Positions 1-11,968 of a stretch of DNA of 64,000 bases are shown in pieces. The notes under the pieces are model-generated. The model saw nothing but the letters and a program-made list of their open reading frames with translations, had not been told where the DNA came from and made no database searches. The stretch comes from Basidiobolus meristosporus CBS 931.73. Lineage: Eukaryota > Basidiobolomycota > Basidiobolomycetes > Basidiobolales > Basidiobolaceae. The stretch lies in NCBI GenBank assembly GCA_002104905.1, contig MCFE01000019.1:62001-126000 (forward strand), read 5' to 3'. The number at the start of each line of letters is the position of its first letter. Positions within the stretch are counted from its first letter, which is position 1. A program made the translations under genes and the position numbers.

Positions 1-1315
1 TGTTGTGGTGCGAAAGACACCAAACCCTCCTACCTCAGACAATATTTCTGAACCCCTCTCATGCGACGTTTTTATCATCCACTCCCCTCTATGCACCGGT
101 TTTGGTGAAGATATATCCTGCAGCCGTGCAAACATTTCGTATCATTTGAAGCTTTGCTCCAGAAGCTAGGACTCCCTGGTCTGCGCCTAGGCAAGGCATA
201 TCAGAGGAAACCAACTATGGTCCTTGGAGTTGCTTCTGAGATGTATATCAATTCTAGAGATCGCTTAATGTGGCTAAGCGATACCACACCTGCATCGAAT
301 TGAACATTGATGCGAAATGCTTGTGGCTGAAGGGCATCCATTGGCGAGACACTTTGATGCATGAGAGTAATGCTTCATGAATGAACCAAGGAAGTGACAA
401 ATGGCACACGGGCTTTGGAAAGCTGTGAACGCCAAATCGGGTTGCTTGCTATTAATCCGAGTGACATTATCCAAATAGAATCAGCGGATGGCACGTCGTG
501 GTTTTTGACTTGTTGACTTTATTCTCATGCTCAACAAGCCACATGAGCTCATCTGATGCGGGCAGAAAGAGCCCCAGTTTTGGTGATACCCACTATAGAG
601 TTGCAGACGTTTCTTATTCAGGTGATGTCAAAGGTGAGATTTTCTGTGTATTTCCAGGTAATATTTCAAGAATCCTGATGAGACAGGCTTTGTCTCATGT
701 TTTTCACGGGTTTATGCCACAATGCATTCGTATCTTTTCCGTTCAGCGGAATCGGCAATCCTGGTTTCTAGACAGCACACACTGGGAACAGAGTGATTGC
801 ATGCGGATTATAATTGATCCCTATCAGTAGGTGTCCAGGGAAATCTGATCGGTATTCCTCGCTGCCAGGTTTCCCCGAGTTTACTGAAGAATTGCCAGCT
901 TGACAGATTAGATTTGGTCTGTCTGCTCCATGGACCAGTGCTCTCCAATGGCCGTGCCCCATATCCAGGTGTAGCAGTGTTGAATTCGTAATACCTTGCG
1001 AAGGTTTTACCTCGATTATGCTACTCCTCGCATGAATATGCAGGATGTGTTATCGGGTCTGGGATTTTCCTTTTAGGCGCTGAAGAGTGGATCCCGCAAA
1101 GTTTGACATTTTATCAGCTAGTGTCTGAGAAACGGCAACACTCGGTGGGAGGGAATATCCGTTCGACGTAAGCAGACGTAGAAATCAATCAATCAATCAA
1201 TCAGCATCCATTGTGGCCTGACCTGAAGTAGTCAGGAATGTGTATATAATAGACGCGACCGCCTCTCGTTGTAGCCACATGAAGTATGCCATAAAATAGA
1301 CAGAGTTACTTGAAA
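1..1315. other. Unresolved region, no assignable gene
   Basis: Base composition is like that of the neighbouring genes rather than the AT-rich transposon block. The longest plus-strand frame (498-830) has an in-frame ATG at 543, but its translation matches no family I recognise. Possible GT-AG boundaries near 631-675 hint at an intron-containing gene, yet I could not build a model whose phases close. The first 51 bases are open in frame 1 and end in TGA, so they might be the 3' end of a gene starting outside the window. Confidence 0.3.
1183..1202. repeat. (AATC)5 microsatellite
   Basis: Five perfect tandem AATC units lie about 115 bases upstream of the cyclin start codon. This is a simple repeat with no other visible role. 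Confidence 0.9.
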
Positions 1316-2121
1316 ATGTCAATACGGAGCTCTTGTTTGGCCAACGCAACCTCGAAATCACGCACGAAACCGTCGACCGAAACATTACTAGGTAAGGTCC
1401 GTCTGTGTGGAAGGTAGTGTGGCGTTCTAACAGTTGCTGATACATAGGCATAACAGTGGAGATTATTCAGTATATCTGGCCAGACGAGCTACTTGATCAC
1501 CAACCAATTTCCCTCCGCACTTTCATTGAAGAGATCCTACGCCGGTCGGGCGTATCTTTCTCCATCCTATTTGCCGCTCTAATTTACCTGTTTCGATTTA
1601 AGAGCGCTCTAAACCTCAAGGACCATCAAACCGATGGCTTCCCTTCAACGTGTAAGGCTAGCAAATCAGGCCGTAGAATGTTCATCGCTTCGATCATCGT
1701 TGCCTCCAAATATCTGGAAGACCGAAGCCTTCCCAACTCACGCTGGTCGCACTTGACTGGCCTTAGCATCCCGGAAATAAATGCCAACGAACGGATATTT
1801 CTGGCACACTTGGGCTTTCGGCTATTCATGTCCCCGTCTTTGTTCACCTGGTGGATTACTCATCTCTTGGACAATTTAAATAATGCAGCTAAAACGACGC
1901 ACAGCAGGAGGAAAGCCAGCTGCGAGATTGCCTCCTTTAGGATCCGTGGGGTGCCTTTAAAAACCAGAAAACGAAGTATCCGAGTGCAGGCAAGGACTAG
2001 CGGCAACGTTCTGGGCTACCTCCCCCATCATGGGTCAGCGTTTATCCATCCTTACACAATGGTTGAGACGAATACTCATCGAACGTGGAACCGATCATCA
2101 CGGTTACGAGGGCCGTTCTAA
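1316..2121 (+). CDS. Cyclin, Pho85/Pcl type (G1/S-like)
   Basis: Predicted cyclin that would bind and activate a Pho85-type cyclin-dependent kinase. The model has exon 1 at 1316-1391, an intron at 1392-1447 (GTAAGG to ATAG, 56 nt, with CTAAC upstream of the acceptor) and exon 2 at 1448-2121, giving 249 residues. The phase closes at a split glycine codon. The cyclin box spans about residues 48-165: the LRTFIEEILRRSG helix, the conserved ASKYLED segment, then NxxERxFLxxLGFRLF and a WWITHLL helix. The C-terminal 85 residues are basic and matched to nothing. The start is the ATG of exon 1, because the box-containing frame has no ATG before its first helices (only a GTG at 1456). Length fits small Pcl-type cyclins. 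It converges with the Sec7-PH gene. The family is fairly secure; the exact paralogue is not. Confidence 0.75.
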
Positions 2122-2594
2122 AACCAACTCATGACAAAACAACCACTGTGCAATGAAGTATCATAGGCTAGCCCTGTAGTAACACTTCATAGAATTAAAT
2201 AGCGTCGCCTATAGAACTTGGCCTGCGGGGTAACATTGATATTAGCATTGTATTACGCCAAGTATACAAATCTGGGTTTACTCCTCCAGATTTGTACACA
2301 GCCCGCTCAAATTAAATTAACAAGAACAAAAATGATATACATTTAAAAAGGGGCCATTATCAGGAAAATGGATGGGGAAGGGGATTACAAGCAATAATGA
2401 ATGTTGATCTTGTGGAATGGCTAATTTGAGCGAAATTGGATTCCAGCTCAAAGCACATCTGCTCAAATCACACAGTAGAGAGCGTGAGACCATGGAACAT
2501 CGAATCCAGGCGAATATCCGTCGGTATTAAAGTTGTCAAAAGCTGGAATGGAGAAGTCGTAACTAGGCGAGGGCTTTATCGTCCGTGGCACTGA
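2122..2594. other. Convergent intergenic spacer
   Basis: Spacer of 473 bases between the stop codons of the cyclin gene (+) and the Sec7-PH gene (-). It must hold both 3' UTRs. No gene is seen; the one structured item is the hairpin at 2265-2296. Confidence 0.7.
2265..2296. terminator. Perfect 11-bp hairpin between convergent genes
   Basis: Arms TACAAATCTGG (2265-2275) and CCAGATTTGTA (2286-2296) pair perfectly around a 10-nt loop. The hairpin lies 144 bases past the cyclin stop. Its placement suggests a 3'-end or insulating role, or a tiny relic of a transposon; the sequence alone cannot decide. Confidence 0.4.
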
Positions 2595-5558
2595 TTAGGA
2601 CCAAGAGGCGTGGCTGTTAAATCTTGGTCGTGTTTTCTCCTCGATTCTCAAGTGATTCATCTTTTCAATGAAGGGGTGCTCAAGATCCTCACCTACCTCC
2701 ACATCCAGGGTCAAAGACGAGGTCGATAAAGGTGACGATACATACGATGGTGGTGGCGTTTCCATGTTAATGCTGGTGCTTGCATTGGTGGACGTGCTAT
2801 TCCGCTCTTGATAACTGTGTGTACTAGCATCACTGTTTCTACGACTTCCTTGAGTCTCTTCAGTTGCCTGGTTAGCTCTTTCACTTTCCTCATCAAGGGC
2901 TTTTTGAAGGCAGTCGACATAGGTCTGATATTTGATCAGTTCCCTGAGTATGTATTGGGATTTTCTCTCATAATTCGAAAAGGCCTTGGCCATGTTAGGT
3001 GACTTTGGAGAAAACTGTGACACGAAAGAGAATGTCAGTTCAACTCTCATCTACAGAAGGAATGTAGTATACCGACCCGAGCCTCTAACACTTCCCGTAG
3101 TTTCATATGCAAGTCTAGCTCATGCTCGAGATTTTTGACATGCTTGAATAGATTCTCGTGTTGTTGATACTATGAGAGGGAGACTATGAGCATGCGGCGT
3201 TTTCAGAGATTACTCCTGATCATACCTTGTTCAATGGCGACTTGACCATTGGATTTGCTGGCTCTGTCCAATCTTGTAGTTGTACGTGGGAATCATATCC
3301 AGGTGGCAAAGGTACGCTCTTATTCTGGGGAGTCAACTGCTCCCCACTCTTCCCCCATCCATAATCCAGATTCGAAACACCACCAGGGAGCGGCTCTCTA
3401 CTCTCACATGCTGCCCAGTAATTGCATACAAACACCCACTCCTGAACTTTCTCGGCTGTGCTTGCCTGGAATAAATACACCCCCCCATTGGGCAGCTGTA
3501 ATGCGAATACGTGGGGTCTCGAAGAAGAGTGCCCTGGTGGTGGAAGGGCAGACGACAAAGTATGTCGCAAGGATATATGCCCCATTTGAGAAGCCCAATC
3601 CTAGGCAACAATTGTATCAGAATCAAGATCGAAAAGCATCATGAATGTTGTAATTGCAATCACCTCCGAGAACTCGGCCCCTAATTTGCCACGATCAGCC
3701 TTGTACATTCGGAAGTCGCCCTTATCAACCACAACAAAGCAATCCTTCCATTGTCTGTTGGATGCTTTTTTGTTATTCTTCTCGTACAGGTGCTTTCTGG
3801 TCATCATGCCTAGCTTAGTATACCGAACATCTTCGTTTGTAATCGATAAGGTTACGGCGTTTACTCCTCGCTCGACAGGCGAGGAAGATCTTGAGGATCT
3901 TGAGAAGGAGGACGAGGCTGGTAACTGAAGCGAGCTTCTGCCATACTCCCGATTCATCTGAGAAGATAAGAATTTAGTGGGAGTTGAAGGCAAAAAGATA
4001 TCACGGCTAATTTACATCAAATGGAGAAGAGGAGCGAGATCCCGGTCTGCTTCGGGCCCGTCTCAAGGCGTTGGAAGAAGAGGTTCGCTGAAATCCGAAG
4101 CCCCCAAATGTCCCGACGAATGAAGATCTGCGTCTGCCTGATGTACGATCATTAGGCTGTGGTATTTGGTTATGTTTAACCGATGTGTACATTTCCTAAT
4201 AGAAGCCATCAGTAAAAGGAGTAGCAATACAAGTTTGCTAGACGAGCAATCTTTACTTTGAGCAAATCAACGAGATCATCTTCGCAGTGACTACTTCTAC
4301 TTGCTTTACTGTTAACGGAAGACTGACCACTTTGGGCACTTCCAACAGAAGAGTGAATAGTGTCGTTTCCCTGGCCTATATAACGGCAAGCTCGGATGGT
4401 TGCCAAGGTATTTTTAACAAACTCACTTTTGCTGATTTTATGGTTGGACTGTGCAACATGTAAATCTGTATTGAGCAGAAGTATCGAGTAGACAATAGTG
4501 TAAATTGTGTCTAAACAAATAGACAAGAATTTTCGGTTAGCGATTTGAACGGGGAGGAATCTCGAAGTCAACTTACCTTGATCAGACAGTACTCCGCCTC
4601 TGTTGCATTCCCAGTACCTTCTCGAGAACTCGTTCAGAATTCGATCGATGATTTGTGCTTCACCACGAAGGAATAGACAAGAGCAAAAGAATCTTTGGTT
4701 TCCTTGGATTAGCCTGGCTGCCAAACATTCAGTGTTCGAAGAGGTTACCTGAATGCGTTCTCGAGTCTCATCCCCGTAAAATCAAAATGATCCATGTACT
4801 TGCGCAGCACCAATATATTGAGCTTGCCGCTACAACAATCGTAAGGGCATTTAATAACTCTGTCAAGTCGCACCGCTCAAGGATACTCTTACCGTTTCCC
4901 AAGAAATTCGGCTATTTCTTCTCGCTTCATAAACTCATCTTCCTCATAGAGCCTTTGTGCCATCATGACAGCTTCATCCAGCAATTGCATATCGCCGCTA
5001 TCTGGCTCAGTTTCCGACAGACTAACCACCTCCGCATCAGGGATACTATGCGCATCGCCACACTCGTCCATAACCGTGATTTCTGGTTGACCCATATGCT
5101 GAGGTTTCCCTTTCTCAGGGACCGTCTTCAGTACAGGGAATTTGGTCAAATACGTTAATAGACTTTTTCGACGTGGACGTTGTGAAGCACCACTTTGGTT
5201 AAGAAACGACGTAGGATCCGTGGCTATTTGGTTGGCAATTGAGAAATCACTGGTGGCGGTTGTGTTGGTATTGGTGTTCAAGTTTGTAACCGGAGGCGTC
5301 GCAGCCCCCAAAAGATAATGTGGAAACTGGGTTGCGCGCTCATTTGCTTTCGTGTTGCTTATCGAGGCGGAACTTCCTGATTCTGGAAACTCTTTGCTTG
5401 ATGCTAATTTAAGTTAACGCAGATTAATTGGGGAAAGGTGAACGCAGCAGGAGTAAAAGGCGTCAATCCAATATATAGAGGAGAAAGCGTCAGTAAAGTG
5501 GAAGAGATATGAAACGTAGCGAAATGATATTACAGTGCGGTGCGTCAAGTGAGCTCAT
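2595..5558 (-). CDS. Sec7-PH ARF guanine nucleotide exchange factor (Syt1/Sec74-like)
   Basis: Predicted exchange factor loading GTP onto ARF GTPases in membrane traffic. Ten exons: 5558-5534, 5403-4893, 4829-4749, 4692-4577, 4510-4257, 4195-4016, 3957-3664, 3600-3226, 3169-3077, 3014-2595. All phases close on 782 residues. The introns are GT-AG and 56-66 nt, except the first (130 nt). The Sec7 domain starts near residue 155 and shows the FLGK helix, the NxFR/GEAQ loop with the catalytic glutamate at about 217, and LLLNTDLH at 255-262. A Ser/Arg-rich linker follows, then a split PH domain at about 435-552 (ends ..EWVFVCNYWAA) with the GGVSNLDYGWG segment typical of this subfamily. A probable coiled coil at about 613-700 carries the ERKSQYIL/LRELIKYQTYV pattern. 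Oddities: the loop reads LRGEAQ instead of LPGEAQ, and the last intron has a weak donor, GTCGGT. The start ATG sits in a 25-nt first exon and is the least certain part. Confidence 0.88.
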
Positions 5559-8500
5559 GGCAAAGGAAGGGAGCTTTACGAATAAAGAAGAACCAGAAAG
5601 GATAGGTGGTAATTAGTTAATTATACGGCCAGCGCCTTTTTTAGATATGAACCAATTACCCTGTAAGGTTTATAAGAACTATGGCAATGCTGAATATCTT
5701 GGGTATTAAGGCTAAGATTAAGGAATTAGACAGAGATATATATAGTTAGTGAAGATTTGTACAAGGCAGTTGGCCAATGGGAGCCGGTAGGGTAATATGA
5801 ATTTTCTATTAGGACAAAACTTTACTCCAAGGGAGGAGACAAGATTGATCATGGCAAAATCACTCCATGCCCAGTGGAGGTTCGGGAACGTAGTCTTAGA
5901 AGGGATATGGGTATGCTCATACCTTATTTGTAAGGAGAGTTAAAGCAATTGATTGACAGATGTACGTTTTAGAACAACAACGATACGACCAGCGCCAGTC
6001 AATCAAATAGAGGGAATGAATTTTTAGAGCAACAGACAAGTCAAAGCCAGTGTATGTGAGAAGGTGGATATGAGAGACACGGTGACTTGAAACAAAAAGT
6101 GGATGGTGAATTAATAGAAGCCGCTACTTATAGATATTGGCTACTAAATAGGGGCTCTAAAAATCAGGAGAGCAAAATTAATTAATGGACTACCCAACCG
6201 ATTGGCACGCACCTTCTCTCTACTGCGAAACTGGGCACTGGAGAGCCAATGCTACATCAAAATAGTAATTCAACTGGAAGACACGTAAGGGTCAAACGTT
6301 GTACGGTGCTGTTTCTTAAGAGATGAACAGATCTTCCAGATGCTATTTGAGGGGTACAGCACAGAATGGAAGGATTTGGAGAGCGACTGAAGATGTACCA
6401 TGCGCAATAAGAGAGAACGCACTTCAAGTGGCCATGAACAATATGAATGTAACATATCTAAGATATGCACCCCGATAAGGAGATATCAACCTATCGTGCA
6501 AGACATCTCCTCGCCAACCTATCTATTAACTCAAACAAACAATGCAATATAAAAGGGAAATTTTGATAAACTTGGTAAATTGCTGCCGCTGCCATTGCGA
6601 ATTCGTTGAGCATAAAATATGTAGCACAGTCTTCTGATCAACAATGGTGAGGCAGTCCACCATGCGCATCCAAACATGGACCACTGGGTAACCTGAGGTG
6701 TGTTGTTGTGCATTTGTGAGATCCACAACTTTCTCGCCAATGGTGTTGGTGTTGCCAAACCCATTTAATCCTCGACCTGTGCTCCATTTTAGGGCCTGTG
6801 ATGAACTCAAAAATACTTATGAACCTCCTCAAGGTCCACAGACTTGTGGTCACAATCGAAGGCTCACTTGCCTAGACCGATTGAAATCACATTTGAAACC
6901 AAATTAATTACAGTGAAGCTTAATTAAACATGGGATCTCGTTGATTGGCTGGATGGGTTAGTAATCATACATACTACTCAAGTTGGGTATTTCTGACACG
7001 GAACCATATTTGACATAAGGTGTTGGATCAGATGACCGTCTGTATGATGCTAGTGCTAGAGTAACTACTGACTACTGAAGTATTGTTCACATTTGAGTTT
7101 AAGTTTAGTTCTTGCTACGATTTTACTCTCAACATGCTGTCAAGGTAGTGGTTGCTAAGGGCTCGTTGATCATCCACCAAGTAGTCTCCATTATCCTACC
7201 AAACTTTCATGCACTTTCCGTTCTCTCGTGAGATTCATGTTTTCACAAATGGATATCATACACCTAAATTGAGGGGATCACCATGGCTGAAGTCAATACA
7301 GATATAGATATTGTAATTAGAAGTCTTTGATGCAACTTTTCAACAAAGAATCCTAAGAGACCTCGAGTAAAAATCGGTTCGTCCTATCTTGACTGCTGTG
7401 TGATGAACTAGGTATATTTGCAGTGGCAGAATACGATGCAAGAAAGCACTTCTAAGGTTTATGATACTTCAGACTGCTTCCAAAAGTGCTGCAAAAATTG
7501 TACCATCAAGCACAAAAAGCTACTTGTATTATTTAGTATAGAGTATTCTCTTAGTCTATCCTTTAATTTCAGACCGCAGTAACAGATTAGAGGCTGGGAA
7601 CAGGACGATATATGTGATATGACTATTGTGGGTTTGTTGAAATCTGATCAACTACCATTTGTAGTAGTGTGCTATCGAATCGTATCTCATACCTCAATCT
7701 AGGTATATAAACTGATATACAGAAGTTACGGTAAAATATGTCTTACAAAGAAAGGATTTTAATGAACGAAATTGTACGATACACTAGCATTCTGAACCAG
7801 TAAGTGTATCCCTTGAGCCAAGCTCTATTCTATCAATGAAACAAACATAGCCATCTCTAGGCGTTGTTATTTCAGTTGGATCCGTTAACACTCCCCTGAA
7901 TCAAATATTGATTAATTTCTGGAGGGATATGTTCGCAGTAATACTGGTAATCCTTCAAACTAAATCGTTTCATGTATCTACTGATTTACCAAGGGAAATG
8001 TAAATTTCTGGATCTAAATAAACCAAAAATCGATCTTCATAGGCATTAAGGGCGCCATCCCCATCATGGTTTCAGAATTGATGGTCGAGAGCGGAGACAG
8101 CTACTATTGGTACATGCTACCACGACAAACTACTCAAATCCCGGGCCAGAATTGGAGGTGGCGTTTTGAGGCGATTCTATACAGTATCACAAATATATTG
8201 TGTACCATCCATTGGATGGGGAGATGGCAAGATCTCAACGTCCAATGTGAAACACAACTTGGAAAGACATTCAGAGAGGAGGCTTCTTGTACAACTTACG
8301 CAGAAATTACATTTGAAAAGGTTGTTAATTCGAAGTCCAGGGACTTTCAGCTACGCTCAGCTATAAGCTCAGGAAGCCGCCAGAATGCCGTGGTAATACC
8401 AAGTTTCTCTACAACAGATCCCTGATGGTGTGTGCTTGCATGTGAAAACCATGTGATCCACTTAAAGGGTCCTTGTTCAGTAAATTGTAGTAGCGCACGC

Positions 8501-10915
8501 ACCTTTATCAACGAGTGTGGTGTGTTAAATATCTCAAGGAATCGACAAGCATTGGTGGATATGCGACAGACCAACCATGATTTGGGTCATATGTAGCTTG
8601 ACTACGGGCTGAAGACTGTATCATGGAGATGCATGTGTTTGTGACTTGTGACTGGCATTAAAATGTACCCAATGACGATTCAAATCATATAAGACAGTTT
8701 GGATTGCGGATTTTTGTGCAGTTTGTTTGCTATCACATAGGCCGCGGGTAGTTAGTGGATGAATATAGTGCAGAAGAAGGTCAATTTGAGGCATAATCAT
8801 GTTGCTCAGTGGCACCTAGGTTGCCACTAATCTATAAGCTATCTCTCAAGTGATATCTCTTTATGGCAATCTAGCTAGCGATGCAGGCAAGCCAACAGTC
8901 ATTACCAAGCTGGTTTCATGTTTCCATGGCAGACATGTGCTGTGATGTTTCACAGTAGTTCGCACGTTGACATGCATGAGCAAACTTAGAATAATACAGA
9001 AATAAGTTGGTCGAGTGCCCAATATTATCGTGGATTTACTTGGAAAAATACGATGCGTGGGATGAAATGGATCGGAGTGTTCTCAGCATTCCATCCAGAA
9101 AAGGATCAGAGATAGCTAAAAGTACAAGTAGGATACTGGCTTCAAGCGGAATGAACCGACTGGTCTAGAAATAAAGCTGTGATGCATTTCATTGGTATAG
9201 CTACGATTTTCCTGTGGATGGAAGCTGCCGAGATATCAAGTGAAAATATCAAACTCCGATGTTATTTGATGGAAAGACCTTTGGGCTCCTTCAGATGAAT
9301 TTCCCAACGCTTTAGGACGTCAGAGTGTCACTTGAAGATAGCTAAACAAAAGCATGTATTTCCTCGTCTATACAGATGAATAAATCCTCACATATTCTAG
9401 ATAGATGTGCCTCCATCCTGAATGATAAGGTGATAAGGATGGTGAGAGGTAACCGCATTGAGACATCTGCTCTTTTTGAAACCACCCCCATTACAGCGTG
9501 AATGCAATGATGATTGTTTATTGCGATGGGTAAGTACGGAGTTTCATTGAGAGTTGTGGGTACTGTTTTACAGTTGATGGAATTAACCTTTAACTGGATT
9601 TAGGAATACATGTAAGATAGGTACCGTGTCTCAGATTAATATATTTATACCTACTTGATAGCAGAAAGGCCAAGGAAATGCTCAGTAACTGAATCTCACA
9701 CTCTATTTACATGCAAAGCATATTGATTCGCTAAATACCACTATTGGCACAACCAGTTTGGGGTTCGGCCACATGTGCTCAGTTAATTTACTCAACTATT
9801 GAGGTCTAATCCAGAAGCCATTCAAGTCTTATGCTTGTCAAGTGGAGTGAAGTAAATGCTGAAGTTTCACATCACGGGGTGCCCTATATTGACGCTAAGC
9901 TGTGAATCTGGAACTGTTGTTCAACAATGATCCACTGGTAATTAAATGCCAAATCCTCACTTAAGCCATCCATTTTAGACCAATATCTTTCGAAAACCAA
10001 TGGATTATTTGAGCTACTGTAAATACTCTGTTTCTTGGTTTCGGCTAATTTGCCTTCGATTGCTCCCAATCCTGGATATTCATCGGTAGATTTCTGAAAG
10101 TCTTGTCTGGACTCCGCCAAGTAATAGAATCCACAGAGTATGTGTACCCTCTCGTTCCACCAGGGTGGTTCACCAGTACGTTGCACTGGAAGGCAATTTT
10201 GCTGCCATCCATTCTAGAAGTAGGTGAATCTAAGCGACGCTGGAGATGGTCCATGTGGAATTCGTTTGATCATTTTGCAATCTACAGGTGAGGGTATTAA
10301 CTCCATTTCATAGGGCAAGTCGCATAGCATTCGGCCCTTGTGTGCCAATTGAGATCGGGTATACGCAGAACTAGCAACCATCTATAGGTTACTGACAAGC
10401 TTTTATTAGGCGCTCTCAGCCATTCTATTTGAGTTATGCCTACCTATGAGCATGACAAACCAACAGTTTAATGCTTGAGATCAGGGCAATATGGTAATGA
10501 ATGGGGATCATAATGCACCTCAAGTATGGATCAACATAATTTGTTACATTTTGGGCCACACCGTCACATAGAGTAATTCTATAATACATACTATTAAAAG
10601 TACCCGTTCGCGAATTAATCAGTAATGGCTCTTAGGCTCCAAGTCAATGTTTATGAATTTATCTTGTTATATCCAGTTCCAAAATCTTGATAATAAAGCG
10701 TCCAATGGTTCAGAGCACAATATGTGGTGATACATATCCAGTAGTCCACGAAACCTGCTATAAAAGAGCAATGTGTGCGTTTGTCAATGTATGGGATAGA
10801 AGAGATTTTGCTCTTGTTACTTTAGCGTATTTTGAAGCTCGTGCCAGTCTGTCGCTGTTTGCCAACTACCCAGGTGTTAGTTTCAACATTGCCTTCAGTA
10901 CCACGGAAGAAGCAT
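5559..10915. other. Long gene-free interval
   Basis: About 5.4 kb between the divergent Sec7-PH and homeodomain genes. The longest open frames (6526-6810 minus, 8066-8425 plus, 9884-10186 minus) are short, match nothing I know and lie in stop-rich sequence. No LTR or transposase similarity to the later repeat families is evident. It may be regulatory sequence for the homeodomain gene, hold non-coding RNA genes, or be decayed repeat; I see no direct evidence for any of these. Confidence 0.6.
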
Positions 10916-11968
10916 ATGTCCAGGCCAATCTCAGATATGAATTCAAACAATTTCTCGGCTACTCATCTCAACCACCCCACAGGCGTAAAGATTTACTCTC
11001 CCAATGTTGCTGCTGACCTAATTCAATATCATCAAGTTGCCCACCAGACTTACAGATCCGATGATCAACTTTTTGCCTACTCTAAGTATGCTCGAAATAC
11101 TGTAGTTAAGAGAGAAAACCAACATTGCGGGATACCATTCAACTCATGGATGTACACTCATCGTTATAATGAGCTTGTGCCTGCCAGTGTCAGCAACTAT
11201 CCCCCCACTCATCCAAGTAGTTCCCATCAGCGGCACTCGCAAAGCTATACGCCAGGAATGCAGCGAAACGACCGCGAGTTTGAGCCTAGCTTTGCGATGT
11301 ATAGAAAAGCAAGTGTTCCTACCTATGTGCAAGAAAAGACAGCTTTATTTCCAAATGGCCACATGTCGGATGTCGATTTGCAGCGCTATCACCCATACGA
11401 CAAGCAGTACTTTCCAGCAAGATTTCCTACTGGAGCCGAGGAGAGCAATGGCAGTTCGCCCATTAAGCCCAAGCGAAAGAGAGCCAACGCCAATCAGCTA
11501 AAAGTGCTTAACCAGCTATTCCAGCAAACATTTTTCCCTTCCACTGAGCTCCGGATACAATTGGGTAAGCAATTAGGCATGAGCCCAAGAACAGTGCAGA
11601 TATGGTTCCAAAACAAACGACAGGCGTGGCGAATTCGTAACCAGTTTTTTTCCGGTAAAGGGGAAGATAAACTCACTGATGTGCCGTCGTCACCAGAGGC
11701 ATGCCTGGTCCCGACCCCCGTAACCTCCTCGCCAAAATCTGCTACAGCGTCTGTTCCAAAACCTGCTGATGTGACCGGTTGTGGAGATTTCCAATTACCT
11801 CCTATTTTCAATATGGACTCGCCTGTGCCAAAGGTTGATCGAGATAACTCTATTTCAAGAGCGGAAGAAGGTGACCGGACTAAGAAGGAGCGCCCTCTCC
11901 TTCCATCACTAAGTGAAATCATCAAACAGGAACCACGAACCATCGGCGCTGGTTCGTTTTACTACTAA
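10916..11968 (+). CDS. Homeodomain transcription factor (Yox1/Yhp1-like)
   Basis: Uninterrupted 350-residue reading frame. The homeodomain spans about residues 184-243: a basic N-terminal arm (KPKRKRANANQ), helix 1 and 2, and recognition helix 3 reading TVQIWFQNKRQAWR. The invariant Trp, Phe, Asn and Arg positions are present, and WFQNKRQ is the form seen in fungal Yox1/Yhp1-like factors. The N-terminal 180 residues are rich in Ser, Tyr, Pro and His; the C-terminus is Pro/Ser-rich with an IKQEP stretch that resembles a sumoylation site. I chose the ATG at 10916, since the frame upstream back to 10832 has no ATG. A short GT-AG intron at about 10872-10897 could be part of a 5' UTR. It should act in the nucleus as a sequence-specific DNA-binding regulator; its targets are unknown. 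Confidence 0.85.
   Translation: MSRPISDMNSNNFSATHLNHPTGVKIYSPNVAADLIQYHQVAHQTYRSDDQLFAYSKYARNTVVKRENQHCGIPFNSWMYTHRYNELVPASVSNYPPTHPSSSHQRHSQSYTPGMQRNDREFEPSFAMYRKASVPTYVQEKTALFPNGHMSDVDLQRYHPYDKQYFPARFPTGAEESNGSSPIKPKRKRANANQLKVLNQLFQQTFFPSTELRIQLGKQLGMSPRTVQIWFQNKRQAWRIRNQFFSGKGEDKLTDVPSSPEACLVPTPVTSSPKSATASVPKPADVTGCGDFQLPPIFNMDSPVPKVDRDNSISRAEEGDRTKKERPLLPSLSEIIKQEPRTIGAGSFYY

Noticed and set aside
3249-3644. 131-codon plus-strand frame opposite the Sec7-PH gene
   Set aside because: It is antisense to exons 7-8 of a well-supported gene and has no domain.
6526-6810. 94-codon minus-strand open frame in the long intergenic interval
   Set aside because: No recognisable domain, overlapping open frames in other phases, and stop-rich surroundings; not supported as a gene.
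6870-6905. Short likeness to the Gypsy-C protease downstream region (GAAATCACATTTGAA)
   Set aside because: Only about 30 bases agree, with gaps and no flanking similarity; probably chance.
8066-8425. 119-codon plus-strand open frame
   Set aside because: No family resemblance, no nearby exons with closing phases, and an equally open shifted frame inside it.
9884-10254. Two overlapping minus-strand frames near the homeodomain gene
   Set aside because: Each is short, they are in different phases, and no intron joins them convincingly.
10687-11016. 109-codon frame overlapping the start of the homeodomain gene in another phase
   Set aside because: The homeodomain frame explains the region; this frame has no domain and ends inside it.
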